Shown in pieces: positions 9,243 to 18,032 of a stretch of 64,000 nucleotides of DNA. Where the stretch lies: NCBI RefSeq assembly GCF_002117485.1, contig NZ_CP021030.1, positions 3,957,501-4,021,500 on the forward strand. Reading direction: 5' to 3'. The notes beneath the pieces were generated by a model, which did not search any database, was not told where the DNA came from, and worked only from the letters and a program-made list of their open reading frames with translations. The position numbers and the translations under genes were made by a program. Origin of the DNA: Rhizobium sp. NXC14 (GTDB lineage Bacteria > Pseudomonadota > Alphaproteobacteria > Rhizobiales > Rhizobiaceae). Each line of letters opens with the position of its first letter. The stretch's first letter is position 1.

Positions 9243-9319
9243 GTCCAAAACCAACCTCCCGTCCCAGTTCGTCTGGGCATCCTATCTACTGTCCGCGTCG
9301 GCGAAGTCTCGCTCCGGCC

Positions 9320-10846
9320 TCACGCAGCCACCTTCCTTTTGAGCCCGGCGGCGTAACGCATGATCTCCTGCTCGGAAATCTCGTCGCCCTCGAGCACGCC
9401 GACAATCCGTCCTTCGCGCATGACGGCCACTCTTGTGCAGAGCCCGATGACTTCGGGCATTTCCGACGAAACGACGATGATTGACCGGCCGTCGCGGGCG
9501 AGCGCCGAAATGAAATGATAGATCTGCTGCTTGGTGCCGACATCGATGCCGCGCGTCGGTTCGTCGATGATGATGATGTCGGGATCGGTCTCCATGACCT
9601 TGGCGAGCAGCAGCTTCTGCTGGTTTCCGCCCGACATTCGGCCGGCGACGATATTGGTGTCGCGAACCCTGATGTCGAAGCGGCGCTTGGCTTTCGCCAG
9701 TGCGGCCGCCTCGCTGCTCGGGCTGAGATAGCCGTGGCGCGAATGTCTTCCGAGCGATTGCAGCGTCAGATTGGTCGCCATGCCGGAGCGCAACAGCAGA
9801 CCCTTCGACTTGCGGTCCTTGGTCATATAGGCAAGACCGCAGCGATTGGCCGCGTGCACATCGCCGGAGGGGACCGCTTGCCCCTTGATGACCACCTCGC
9901 CCTCGAGGCGGGGCCGCAGTCCGGCAATCGCCTCCATCAGTTCGGTACGGCCGGAGCCGATCAGGCCGGAAAAACCGATGATCTCGCCCTTGCGCACTTC
10001 GAAGCTCGCATCCCTGACATAACCGGTCGACACCGAAGCGACGCTGAGGACGATCTCCTCGTCGACATCAGGCTCGACCTTGGCCGGATAGAGGCTGGAA
10101 AGTTCGCGGCCGACCATCAACTGCGCGATCGATTCCCCGTCCAGGATTGATGTCGGCGACGTCTTGATCCATTGACCGTCGCGAAGCACCGTCACCCGAT
10201 CGGTCAGCTCCATCACCTCGTCGAGCTTGTGGGACACGAAGACGAAGCTCGTACCCTGGTCGCGGAGCTTGCGGACCTGCTTGAAAAGCATATTGGTCTC
10301 TTCCCGCGACAACACGGCGGTCGGCTCATCCATGAAGACGACGCGCGCATCGCGGCTGATCGCCTTGGCGATCTCGACCATTTGCTTGTCGGCGATGGAA
10401 AGCGTGCTGATCAAGGCATTCTCATCGACATGCGAACCGAGCACGTCGAGAACCTTGCGGGTCTCGGCGCGCATATATTTGCGGTCGAGCACGCCGAGAT
10501 GCGTGACCTCGCGACCGAGGAAAAGGCTCTCCGTCACGGTCAGATGGTCGGCGAGGTTGAATTCCTGGTGAATGATGACGATGCCGAGCGCTTCCGCGGC
10601 GCCATTGGGCGGCAGCACCACAGGCTTGCCGTCGAGCAGGATCTCGCCCGAACTCGGCTGCTCGAAACCCGACAGCACCTTGACAAGCGTGGATTTGCCG
10701 GCGCCGTTTTCGCCCATGAGCGCATGGATTTCACCGGCGCGGAGATCGAAGTTGACGCTGAAGAGGACCTGCACGCCGCTGAAGGATTTGCATATGCGCC
10801 TGGCGGACAGCACCACGGGTGCGGTGTCGGCGATTTCCACGGTCAT
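9320..10846 (-). CDS. CUT2-type sugar ABC transporter ATP-binding protein (two ABC domains)
   Basis: The 508-residue protein is a tandem nucleotide-binding subunit of the RbsA/AraG/MglA type. The first domain has Walker A GENGAGKST and Walker B VVFMDEPT. The second has a degenerate Walker A (GLIGSGRTE), signature MSGGNQQK and IIIDEPTRGID, the usual asymmetry for this family. The start at 10846 follows GGGGAGGG with five-base spacing. It is the first gene of the operon, and its promoter region contains the paired palindromes at 10974-11010. Confidence 0.94.
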   Translation of the reverse strand: MTVEIADTAPVVLSARRICKSFSGVQVLFSVNFDLRAGEIHALMGENGAGKSTLVKVLSGFEQPSSGEILLDGKPVVLPPNGAAEALGIVIIHQEFNLADHLTVTESLFLGREVTHLGVLDRKYMRAETRKVLDVLGSHVDENALISTLSIADKQMVEIAKAISRDARVVFMDEPTAVLSREETNMLFKQVRKLRDQGTSFVFVSHKLDEVMELTDRVTVLRDGQWIKTSPTSILDGESIAQLMVGRELSSLYPAKVEPDVDEEIVLSVASVSTGYVRDASFEVRKGEIIGFSGLIGSGRTELMEAIAGLRPRLEGEVVIKGQAVPSGDVHAANRCGLAYMTKDRKSKGLLLRSGMATNLTLQSLGRHSRHGYLSPSSEAAALAKAKRRFDIRVRDTNIVAGRMSGGNQQKLLLAKVMETDPDIIIIDEPTRGIDVGTKQQIYHFISALARDGRSIIVVSSEMPEVIGLCTRVAVMREGRIVGVLEGDEISEQEIMRYAAGLKRKVAA

Positions 10847-10973
10847 TATGCCCTCCCCTAGAGCGCCGCACCCCGGCAACGCTCCATTTTGAACTAGCGC
10901 ACATTTTCCGTCTGAAAACCGCCTTAGGCCTCAAACAGGCACGCGCATGCGGCTCCCATCCGCTTCGAGCCTT

Positions 10974-11010
10974 ATGTAAACCTTTACATCAGCGATGTAA
11001 AGGTTTACAT
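10974..11010. promoter_or_regulatory. Tandem palindromic operators between the ABC operon and lacI
   Basis: Two 16 bp sites lie 21 bp apart centre to centre: ATGTAAACCTTTACAT at 10974-10989 and ATGTAAAGGTTTACAT at 10995-11010. Each is a perfect ATGTAAA/TTTACAT palindrome around two central bases, and the two are exact reverse complements of each other, so the whole 37 bp is also one inverted repeat. They lie 127 bp from the transporter start and 93 bp from the LacI-family gene. They are probably its operators, phased by two helical turns. Confidence 0.8.
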
Positions 11011-11103
11011 CGTGGATTAACACAGATCAGTTGACGCTTGCCTTTGACCTCTCGACAAGTCTGTGTAGTGTCGCGGCGAAGACAGCCTTAAGGCAGAGCC
11101 CCA

Positions 11104-12135
11104 GTGTCGAATTCCACGCCCGCAACAATCGAAGATGTCGCCCGGATTGCCGAGGTCTCCATCGCGACGGTCTCGCGGGCGATCCACACGCCGGAAAAAG
11201 TCGCCAACTCGACGCGGCTCAAGGTCAATCAGGCGATCGCCATCACCGGTTATACGACCAATGCCATGGCCCGCAGCCTGAGACTCGGCCGCTCCAACAT
11301 GATCCTCGTGGTGGCGCCCGATATCGGCGATCCCAATTTTTCCAATATTCTCGTCGGACTGGAGAACGAGGCCCGGGCCCACGGCTACGGCGTCCTGATC
11401 GGCCACACCCAGAACGATGCCCAGCGCGGTCTGGAATATCTGAAATTCTTCAACTCGAACCAGGCGGCCGGGCTCATCCTCTTCACTGGCATCCTGCCCT
11501 TCGGTCATCAGACCATGACGGCGCGGCTGCCGCCGAGCGTCGGGGTTTTCGAACCGGTCTTCAACGGCGGCATTCCCTATGTTGGCGTTGACGATACCGA
11601 GGGCGCTCGGAAAGCCGTCGACCTGCTGCTGGCCGAAGGGCATCGCAAGATCGCCTTCATCGGCGATTCCCGCACCCGGCTCGCCTATACTAGGCGCCGT
11701 ATGGGTTATGATGCCGGTCTCGACGCTGCTGGCGTCCCGCCCGACTTGAGGATCGTGCTCGAAGGCGACGGCACGATCGAAAGCGGACGGCATGCGGTCG
11801 AGCAGCTTTTCATGCGCGACACGCTTCCCACAGCCTTCATGTGCGTGAACGACCAGACGGCGATCGGCGTCATGATCGGGCTCGGCGCGCGAGGCTATGA
11901 TATTCCGCGGGATTTCTCGGTGACCGGCTTCGATGACGTGCCGCAGGCCGTCTTCATATCCCCGTCGCTGACGACGATCCGCCAGCCGAGGACGGCGATC
12001 GGCAAGCAGGCGATGGCGCTGCTGCTGGAGCTTTTGTCCGATGGCCGGCCGGCCGAGACGGAAATCCTGCTGAGGCCGGATCTGGTGGTGAGAAACTCCG
12101 TCTCCGCGCCCTCACGCAACTGGTTGAAGCGCTGA
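11104..12135 (+). CDS. LacI family transcriptional regulator, divergent from the CUT2 ABC operon
   Basis: The 343-residue protein has an N-terminal LacI helix-turn-helix (TIEDVARIAEVSIATVSRAIHTPEKV, about residues 7-32) and a C-terminal periplasmic-binding-protein-like effector domain (about 60-335), including AFMCVNDQTAIGVM and VTGFDDVPQAVFISPSLTTI. It starts with GTG. Its divergent position relative to the transporter operon, with paired palindromes in between, indicates that it represses that operon and itself, released by the transported sugar or a catabolite. It ends 61 bp from the convergent xylA. Confidence 0.93.
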   Translation: MSNSTPATIEDVARIAEVSIATVSRAIHTPEKVANSTRLKVNQAIAITGYTTNAMARSLRLGRSNMILVVAPDIGDPNFSNILVGLENEARAHGYGVLIGHTQNDAQRGLEYLKFFNSNQAAGLILFTGILPFGHQTMTARLPPSVGVFEPVFNGGIPYVGVDDTEGARKAVDLLLAEGHRKIAFIGDSRTRLAYTRRRMGYDAGLDAAGVPPDLRIVLEGDGTIESGRHAVEQLFMRDTLPTAFMCVNDQTAIGVMIGLGARGYDIPRDFSVTGFDDVPQAVFISPSLTTIRQPRTAIGKQAMALLLELLSDGRPAETEILLRPDLVVRNSVSAPSRNWLKR

Positions 12136-12158
12136 ACGGAGATAGAATAGCCGACCAC

Positions 12159-12190
12159 AAAAAGCGCCGGCGACCGATGGCCGCCGGCGT
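12159..12190 (-). terminator. Terminator of the xylBA operon
   Basis: Two CGCCGGCG arms (12165-12172 and 12182-12189) form a GC-rich hairpin, followed on the minus strand by five T residues, just after the xylA stop. It lies between convergent genes; a T-run is visible only for the xylA direction. Confidence 0.8.
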
Positions 12191-12196
12191 CCATCA

Positions 12197-13507
12197 TCAA
12201 ACGTAACGGTTGACGATATTCTCGAGCAGTTCCTGCTTGCCGGATCTCGGCTGCGGATTGACATCCTTGGTCTCGACCCAGTTGGTGATCTCCTCGAGCG
12301 AATACTCGCCGCGGAAGAGCTTCTGCGCCTCGGCCGATTCCCAGCCGGCGTAACGATCGGCGAGCGGCTGCGACAGAGCCTTGTCCTCGATCATCTTGGC
12401 AGCCGCCTTCAGGCCACGGGCGCAGCAATCCATCCCGCCGATATGACCGATCAAGAGGTCTGCCGGGTCGAGCGACTGGCGGCGCAGCTTCGCATCGAAG
12501 TTGGTGCCGCCGGTCTTGAAGCCGCCGCCTGCCAGAACGTGATAATAGGCAAGCGCCATTTCCGGAACGTTGTTCGGGAACTGGTCCGTATCCCAGCCGG
12601 ACTGGTAGTCGTTGCGGTTCATGTCGATCGAGCCAAAGATGCCGAGCGCATTGGCGAGCGCCAGCTCATGCTCGAAGGAGTGGCCGGCGAGGATCGCATG
12701 GCCCTGCTCGATATTGAGCTTCACCTCGTTTTCGAGACCGTGCTTCTTGAGGAAGCCGTAGACGGTCGCGACGTCGTAATCATACTGATGCTTGGTAGGC
12801 TCCTGCGGCTTCGGCTCGATCAGGATCGTGCCCTTGAAGCCGATCTTGTGCTTATATTCGACGACGAGGTTGAGGAAACGGCCGAGCTGGTCGAGCTCGC
12901 GCTTGAGATCGGTGTTGAGCAGCGTCTCGTAGCCTTCGCGGCCGCCCCAGAGCACGTAGTTCTCGCCGCCGAGCTTCTGCGTAGCGTCGATGCAGGTCTT
13001 GACCGTCGCGGCTGCAAAAGCGAAGACGTCTGGATCGGGGTTAGTCGCCGCACCCGACATGTAGCGGCGGTTGGAGAACAGATTCGCCGTGCCCCAGAGC
13101 AGCTTGGTGCCGGTGGCCGCCTGCTTCTCGGCGAAATAATCGACGATCTCGTTGAGGTTCCTGGTGTTCTCGGCAAAATTCTTGCCTTCCGGGCGCACGT
13201 CAGCGTCATGGAAGCAGTAATAGGGCGCACCGAGCAGCGAGAAGAATTCGAAAGCGACGTCGGCCTTCAGCTTGGCCGCCTTCATCGAGTCTTCGAACCA
13301 CGGGCGCAGGAAGGTCTGGCCGCCGAAGGGGTCGCCGCCCGGCCAGGTGAAGGTGTGCCAGTAAGCTACCGCAAAACGCAGATGGTCTTCCATGCGCTTG
13401 CCGAGGACGATCTCGTCCGGTTGGTAATAGCGGAAGGCCAGCGGATTGGTGCTATCCGGGCCCTCATATCTGATCTTCTGGATATCGCCGAAAAATCCGG
13501 TGCTCAT
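12197..13507 (-). CDS. xylA: Xylose isomerase
   Basis: The 436-residue protein is a group II (long) xylose isomerase that converts D-xylose to D-xylulose in the cytoplasm using two divalent metals. Family motifs include [12 protein letters not shown], the [10 protein letters not shown] active-site histidine/aspartate segment, [11 protein letters not shown] and [17 protein letters not shown]. The frame is open for another 49 codons upstream, but those are derived from the intergenic repeat. The Met at 13507 has an AAGGAGA site and fits the family N-terminus. It follows xylB in the same direction, 194 bp downstream across a RIME-like element. Confidence 0.97.
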   Translation of the reverse strand: MSTGFFGDIQKIRYEGPDSTNPLAFRYYQPDEIVLGKRMEDHLRFAVAYWHTFTWPGGDPFGGQTFLRPWFEDSMKAAKLKADVAFEFFSLLGAPYYCFHDADVRPEGKNFAENTRNLNEIVDYFAEKQAATGTKLLWGTANLFSNRRYMSGAATNPDPDVFAFAAATVKTCIDATQKLGGENYVLWGGREGYETLLNTDLKRELDQLGRFLNLVVEYKHKIGFKGTILIEPKPQEPTKHQYDYDVATVYGFLKKHGLENEVKLNIEQGHAILAGHSFEHELALANALGIFGSIDMNRNDYQSGWDTDQFPNNVPEMALAYYHVLAGGGFKTGGTNFDAKLRRQSLDPADLLIGHIGGMDCCARGLKAAAKMIEDKALSQPLADRYAGWESAEAQKLFRGEYSLEEITNWVETKDVNPQPRSGKQELLENIVNRYV

Positions 13508-13558
13508 GTTGGGGTCTCCTTGGGTTCGTCGTTTAGTCTTATCGTTCGTGCCATACAG

Positions 13559-13685
13559 CCCCTCATCCGCCTGCCGGCACCTTCTCCCCAATGGGAGAAG
13601 AGACTTGCCGCAACGTTGCAACTCTTTCAAAGCCGTCGCTGCGGGCGTCGCCATCTCCCCTCGGGGAGAGGGTAGGGTGAGGGGG
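13559..13685. repeat. RIME-like element between xylB and xylA
   Basis: This is a second copy of the element at 5747, starting CCCCTCATCC and ending GGTGAGGGGG, with CTTCTCCC/GGGAGAAG and CTCCCC/GGGGAG inverted parts. The central portion differs from the first copy. Because it lies inside the xylB-xylA transcript it may affect mRNA processing or the relative level of xylA. Confidence 0.75.
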
Positions 13686-13701
13686 CCGCTGGCTCAAACT
13701 C

Positions 13702-15156
13702 TCAATGCGCCAGCGACTTGATCGCCGGATAGAGCGCCCGGTAACGCTTGTAAGCATCCTCATAAGCGCCCTTCAGCGCCGCGACCGGTTCAATCGTGCT
13801 TGCCGTCATTGGCGGCGTGCAGACGGCGATCGGATCCGCACCCGTCGCCGCGATCAGACCGAGACGAGCGGCGCCGAAGGCCGCGCCGAAATCGCCGTCA
13901 GCCGGCAGGTCGACAGGAACGCCGAGCGCAGTGGCGATCGACCCCAGCCAATAGCGGGAGCGCGAGCCGCCGCCGATTGCCGTAACGCGGGAAATGTTGG
14001 TGCCGGCAGAGCGCAAAGCTTCGAGATTGTCGCGGATGGCGAAGGCCACCCCTTCTAAAACGGCCTGGGTGAGCACGACGCGGCTGCTTTCATGCTCCAG
14101 CCCGAAGAAGGCGCCGCGGATCACGGCGTCATTGTGCGGCGTACGCTCGCCGGAGAGATAGGGCAGGAAGGTGACGCCGGAAGGCGCCTTCACCGTCTCG
14201 CCAAGTTCGCCTGTGAGTTCGGCAGCGGATTTGCCGGTCACACCGGAGTGCCAGTTGAGGGCATCCGTGGCCGACAGGATGACTCCCATCTGGTGCCAGG
14301 TGTTGGGCAGCGCGTGGCAGAAGGCATGCACGGCGCTTTCCGGCTTCGGCAGATAGGAGCCGTTGGCCGCAAAAAGCACGCCCGAGGTGCCGAGCGAGAC
14401 GAAGGCCGCGCCGTCGCTGACCGTACCCATGCCGCAGGCCGATGCCGCATTGTCGCCTGCGCCGCCGGCGACGACGACGGTGCCCGATATGCCCCATCGC
14501 GCCGCGAGTTCGGACCTTAGTCTGCCGGCCTGATCGGTGCCTTCGACGAGCGCTGGCATCTGCTCCTTGGAAAGGTTGGTGGCAGCAAGCAGTTCGGACG
14601 ACCAGCCGCGCTTTCCTGTATTGAGCCAGGAGGTGCCCGCCGAATCCGACATTTCGGAGATATATTCGCCGGTCAGCCAAAGGCGTAAATAATCCTTCGG
14701 CAGCAGCACCTTGGCAATCTTGGCGAAGACCTCGGACTCATGCTTCTGAACCCATGCGAGTTTCGGCGCAGTGAAGCCGGGGAAGACGATGTTGCCGGTC
14801 AGCGCTCGGAAGCGCGGATCGGCATCGAGTGCCGCCGCTTCGACATGGCTGCGCGTGTCGTTCCAGAGGATGCAGGGGCGTAGCACCTTGTCGGAAGCAT
14901 CGAGCAGGGTCGCGCCGTGCATCTGCCCGGAAAGACCGATGCCCTTGACTGCGGCAAACTCCTTTGGATGTTTCGCCTTGAGCCCGGCGACGGCCTCCTC
15001 GGTCGCGCGCACCCAGTGAGCCGGTTCCTGTTCCGACCAGCCGGAATGCGGGCGCGAGACATCGAGCGCGCCGTTGGCCGAACCGACGATCTTCTGGTCG
15101 CCGTCAATCAGCATCGCCTTGACGCCGGAGGTTCCGAGATCGAGACCGAGATACAT
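13702..15156 (-). CDS. xylB: Xylulokinase
   Basis: The 484-residue protein is an FGGY-family sugar kinase matching xylulokinase: N-terminal phosphate-binding DLGTSGVKAMLID, the GLSGQMHGATLLD segment typical of XylB, GGAGDNAASACGMG and the C-terminal GGGSRSRYWLGSIATALGVPV adenosine-binding motif. It phosphorylates D-xylulose to xylulose 5-phosphate, feeding the pentose phosphate pathway. The start follows GGGAGAAT. The gene begins 20 bp after the stop of the upstream LacI-type regulator, so regulator, kinase and isomerase are probably one operon. Confidence 0.97.
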   Translation of the reverse strand: MYLGLDLGTSGVKAMLIDGDQKIVGSANGALDVSRPHSGWSEQEPAHWVRATEEAVAGLKAKHPKEFAAVKGIGLSGQMHGATLLDASDKVLRPCILWNDTRSHVEAAALDADPRFRALTGNIVFPGFTAPKLAWVQKHESEVFAKIAKVLLPKDYLRLWLTGEYISEMSDSAGTSWLNTGKRGWSSELLAATNLSKEQMPALVEGTDQAGRLRSELAARWGISGTVVVAGGAGDNAASACGMGTVSDGAAFVSLGTSGVLFAANGSYLPKPESAVHAFCHALPNTWHQMGVILSATDALNWHSGVTGKSAAELTGELGETVKAPSGVTFLPYLSGERTPHNDAVIRGAFFGLEHESSRVVLTQAVLEGVAFAIRDNLEALRSAGTNISRVTAIGGGSRSRYWLGSIATALGVPVDLPADGDFGAAFGAARLGLIAATGADPIAVCTPPMTASTIEPVAALKGAYEDAYKRYRALYPAIKSLAH

Positions 15157-15176
15157 GTGGCATTCTCCCTTTGCCG

Positions 15177-16199
15177 TTACGGCAGATTGTCCTTCAGGAA
15201 TATGTCGAGCCGGATGCGTTCCTGCGCTTCGATGACGGCGAGCCCGTCCGCCTTGGCCTTCAACACCCGGATGGCGCTGCGCACCTCGTGACCGGCATTC
15301 TGATTGAGTATCGCATCGATCGTGTTGTCGATAAGCGCCGCCCGCGTGTGGGCGGTCAGCTCGTGGGCGATGACCGTCAGCGTCCGGTCGACGGCCTTCT
15401 CCTTCAGTGCCCGGATGAGGCCGCGATTGCCGGCGCCGAGGCTATAGACGCCGATAATATCGGCATTCCCAAGTGCCTCCGCGACGAGCATATGGGCGAT
15501 CTCCGGATCGTCACGGCCCTCCAGAACCGGAAGGATCGCAAGATCGGGAAACTCCTCTCCCATGACCGAAGTGAACCCTTCCAGCCGCTCGCGATGGTCG
15601 CGCACCAGCATGGAGCCGGCGAGCACGGCGATCTTGCCCTTTCGCGGCCCTAGGAACCGGCCGAGCAGACGGGCCGCCGTGCGGCCAGCCGCAATATTGT
15701 CGACACCGGCGTAGTGATGGCGCAGCGATCCGGTAAGATCGGACACCAGCGTGACGATGGGAAAGCCCGCCTGCACCAGCCTGTCGACGACGGCACGCAC
15801 TTCAGGCGCATCGGTCGCAACCATCGCGATGCCGCAAGGCTTTTCGAGGGAAAGCCCTTCGAGCACGGCGACGAGAGCGGCCGGATCGAAGGCAGGTACC
15901 TCGATGGTACGAATATCGGTGCGTTCAGCAGGCGAGCGGAGGATCGCCTGCCGGATTTCGGCATTGAGCCCGTGCATGAAGGAATTGTCGCTGGCCGGCA
16001 GGATGAAGACCAGCGGATAAGTGCGACCCTTGGCGAGATTGGCGGCGGCGACGTCCCTGATATAACCGAGTTCGCGGATTGCGGTCTCGACCTTCTCCCG
16101 CGTGACATGGCGCACACCAGGACGCTGATTGAGGACCCGGTCGACAGTCGCGAGACTGACGCCCGCCGCAGCGGCGATATCGTGAACAGTTGGCCTCAT
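15177..16199 (-). CDS. LacI family regulator heading the xylBA operon
   Basis: The 340-residue protein has a LacI-type helix-turn-helix (TVHDIAAAAGVSLATVDRVLNQRPGVR, about 4-30) and a periplasmic-binding-protein-like sensor domain. The Met at 16199 follows a strong AGGAGGAA site and fits the HTH spacing. Being the first gene ahead of xylB and xylA, it is the obvious candidate xylose-responsive regulator. It probably acts on a CG-centred palindrome 31 bp upstream (16231-16250) and so controls its own operon. The effector is inferred from context only. Confidence 0.93.
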   Translation of the reverse strand: MRPTVHDIAAAAGVSLATVDRVLNQRPGVRHVTREKVETAIRELGYIRDVAAANLAKGRTYPLVFILPASDNSFMHGLNAEIRQAILRSPAERTDIRTIEVPAFDPAALVAVLEGLSLEKPCGIAMVATDAPEVRAVVDRLVQAGFPIVTLVSDLTGSLRHHYAGVDNIAAGRTAARLLGRFLGPRKGKIAVLAGSMLVRDHRERLEGFTSVMGEEFPDLAILPVLEGRDDPEIAHMLVAEALGNADIIGVYSLGAGNRGLIRALKEKAVDRTLTVIAHELTAHTRAALIDNTIDAILNQNAGHEVRSAIRVLKAKADGLAVIEAQERIRLDIFLKDNLP

Positions 16200-16230
16200 C
16201 GTTCCTCCTGACGAGACCATTAGCGCCAAA

Positions 16231-16250
16231 TTTGATGTACGTAAATCAAA
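16231..16250. promoter_or_regulatory. LacI-type operator of the lacI-xylBA operon
   Basis: The 20 bp TTTGATGTACGTAAATCAAA is a palindrome centred on CG with one mismatched pair (TTTGATGTAC against TTTGATTTAC). Its position, 31-51 bp upstream of the regulator's start codon, suits repression near the transcription start. Confidence 0.75.
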
Positions 16251-16357
16251 AAAACCGGCGGGGCGATTTCCGCATCACTTTTCCGGTCTTGCCTGACGCT
16301 GGCATCAATTCGATGAGCGATCGCCCACCTGATGACACAGAGGCTGGAAAACCGCAA

Positions 16358-16386
16358 CAAAAAGGCCCTCCGGAGAGGGCCTTTTC
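16358..16386 (-). terminator. Terminator of the emrAB operon
   Basis: The arms AAAAGGCCCTC and GAGGGCCTTTT flank a CGGA loop and are followed on the minus strand by T residues. It lies about 20 bp past the stop of the MFS transporter gene. Confidence 0.88.
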
Positions 16387-16404
16387 GAGGGACGGGGCCG
16401 GAGG

Positions 16405-18006
16405 TCAGTGGCCGCCGCCACCTCCTCCGCCGCCTTGCGGCGCGGGTTTCTTGATCATGGCGACACCGAGGATCATCGCAACGAACAGCGCTGTCAGGAT
16501 CAGGAACACATCGCTGAAGGAAAGGATGACCGCCTGCTTAGTGGCGAGGCCAACCATCTGCTTGATCGCGACCGAAGTGCCGTCCATGCCGTAACTGGTA
16601 AAGTTGGCGGCCATGTTGTTCATCTGGTCGATCGCCGCCGAATTGCCCCAGTCCATATTCTCCCGCAATCGCTCGTAGTGCACATCCTGCCGGTTGGTGA
16701 GCACGGTGTTGATGACAGCGAGGCCGACGGCGCCGCCAAGATTTCTGGTCAGGTTGAACAGGCCGGACGCACCGCGGATACGCGAGGGCGGCATCGTGCC
16801 GAGCGCGATGTTGTTGATCGGCACCATGCACATCATCAGCCCGAAACCGCGCAGGATCTGCGGGATGAAGAGCTCGTAGAAATCCCAATCCGCCGTCAGG
16901 TGGATCATGATGTATGTGCCGGCGGCGAAGCTGATGAAACCGATCACCATCATCAGGCGCAGGTCCATCTTGGTCGACAGCCGCCCGGCGATCGGTGCCG
17001 TGAAAAACATCGCAAGCCCGGAGACGAACATCGTCTCGCCGATCATCAGCGAGTCATAGCCGCGGATACGCCCGAGATAAACGGGATAGATATAGGTAAG
17101 GCCGTAGAGGCCGATGCCCATGACGAAGGAAAACACCGAGCCGAAGGAGAAATTCCGGTTCGCAAAGGCCTTCAGGTCGACGACGGGGAACTCCACCGTG
17201 AAGGCGCGATAGAAGAAAACAATGGCCGCGGCACCGGAGGCGACGGCAGCCAGCGCGATGGAATTGTCGTTGAACCAATCGTTCGAGTTGCCCTCTTCGA
17301 GCACATATTCCAGCGCGCCGAGGAAGACGCCCATCGAGATCAGCCCCCACCAGTCGAACTTCTTGAAGAGCGACAGTTCCGGCTTGTCGAAGTCGATGAA
17401 GTTCCAGGTAACCAGCGTGACGATGATGCCCGGAACGATATTGACGAGGAACAGCCAATGCCAGGAGAAGGCGTGGCTGAGATAGCCGCCGACGGTCGGG
17501 CCGATGGTCGGCGCCAGCGTCGCGATCAGGCCGATGATCGGCGAGACGATGCTGCGCTTCGACGGCGGGAAGATGGTGAAGGCGGCCGCGAAGACCGACG
17601 GGATCATGCCGCCGCCGATGAAGCCCTGGATGGCGCGGTAGACGATCATCTGGTCGATATTCGTCGCCGTCGCGGCAAGCGCGCTCGCCGTGGTGAAGCC
17701 GGCGGCCGAGATGGCGAAGAGATATCGCGTCGAGATGATGCGCGCCAGCGTGCCCGACAGCGGGATCATGATAACTTCCGCGATCAGATAGGCCGTCTGC
17801 ACCCAGCCGATCTCGTCGGAACCGGCCGACAAGCCGGCCTGAATTTCGGCAAGCGACGCAGAGACGATCTGGATGTCGAGGATCGACATGAACATGCCGA
17901 GCACCATCGCGAAAAAGGCGATGAGCTTCCTCGGATCCATGCGATCTCCGGCTTGGGCGGGTGCTGTCGGAATTGTTCCCGCTGTTGCTGTCGCGCTCCC
18001 GGCCAT
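16405..18006 (-). CDS. emrB: EmrB-type DHA2 family multidrug MFS transporter
   Basis: The 533-residue inner-membrane protein has 14 predicted helices and drug:H+ antiporter-2 family features: an N-terminal FAMVLGMFMSILDIQIVSASLAEIQ first helix and WVQTAYLIAEVIMIPLSGTLA. It probably expels hydrophobic toxicants together with the EmrA-like adaptor encoded just upstream (26 bp gap). Oddly, the protein ends in a run of eight Gly and a final His, coded by a GCC/GCC/ACC-rich stretch that could be slippage-prone. A TetR regulator is divergent from the adaptor gene. Confidence 0.93.
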   Translation of the reverse strand: MAGSATATAGTIPTAPAQAGDRMDPRKLIAFFAMVLGMFMSILDIQIVSASLAEIQAGLSAGSDEIGWVQTAYLIAEVIMIPLSGTLARIISTRYLFAISAAGFTTASALAATATNIDQMIVYRAIQGFIGGGMIPSVFAAAFTIFPPSKRSIVSPIIGLIATLAPTIGPTVGGYLSHAFSWHWLFLVNIVPGIIVTLVTWNFIDFDKPELSLFKKFDWWGLISMGVFLGALEYVLEEGNSNDWFNDNSIALAAVASGAAAIVFFYRAFTVEFPVVDLKAFANRNFSFGSVFSFVMGIGLYGLTYIYPVYLGRIRGYDSLMIGETMFVSGLAMFFTAPIAGRLSTKMDLRLMMVIGFISFAAGTYIMIHLTADWDFYELFIPQILRGFGLMMCMVPINNIALGTMPPSRIRGASGLFNLTRNLGGAVGLAVINTVLTNRQDVHYERLRENMDWGNSAAIDQMNNMAANFTSYGMDGTSVAIKQMVGLATKQAVILSFSDVFLILTALFVAMILGVAMIKKPAPQGGGGGGGGH

Positions 18007-18032
18007 CGGATCATCTCCGCCTTGTTAGAGGC

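Noticed and set aside
13508..13654. An extra 49 residues at the XylA N-terminus
   Set aside because: They are translated from the intergenic repeat, and the Met at 13507 has a good ribosome site and the family N-terminus.
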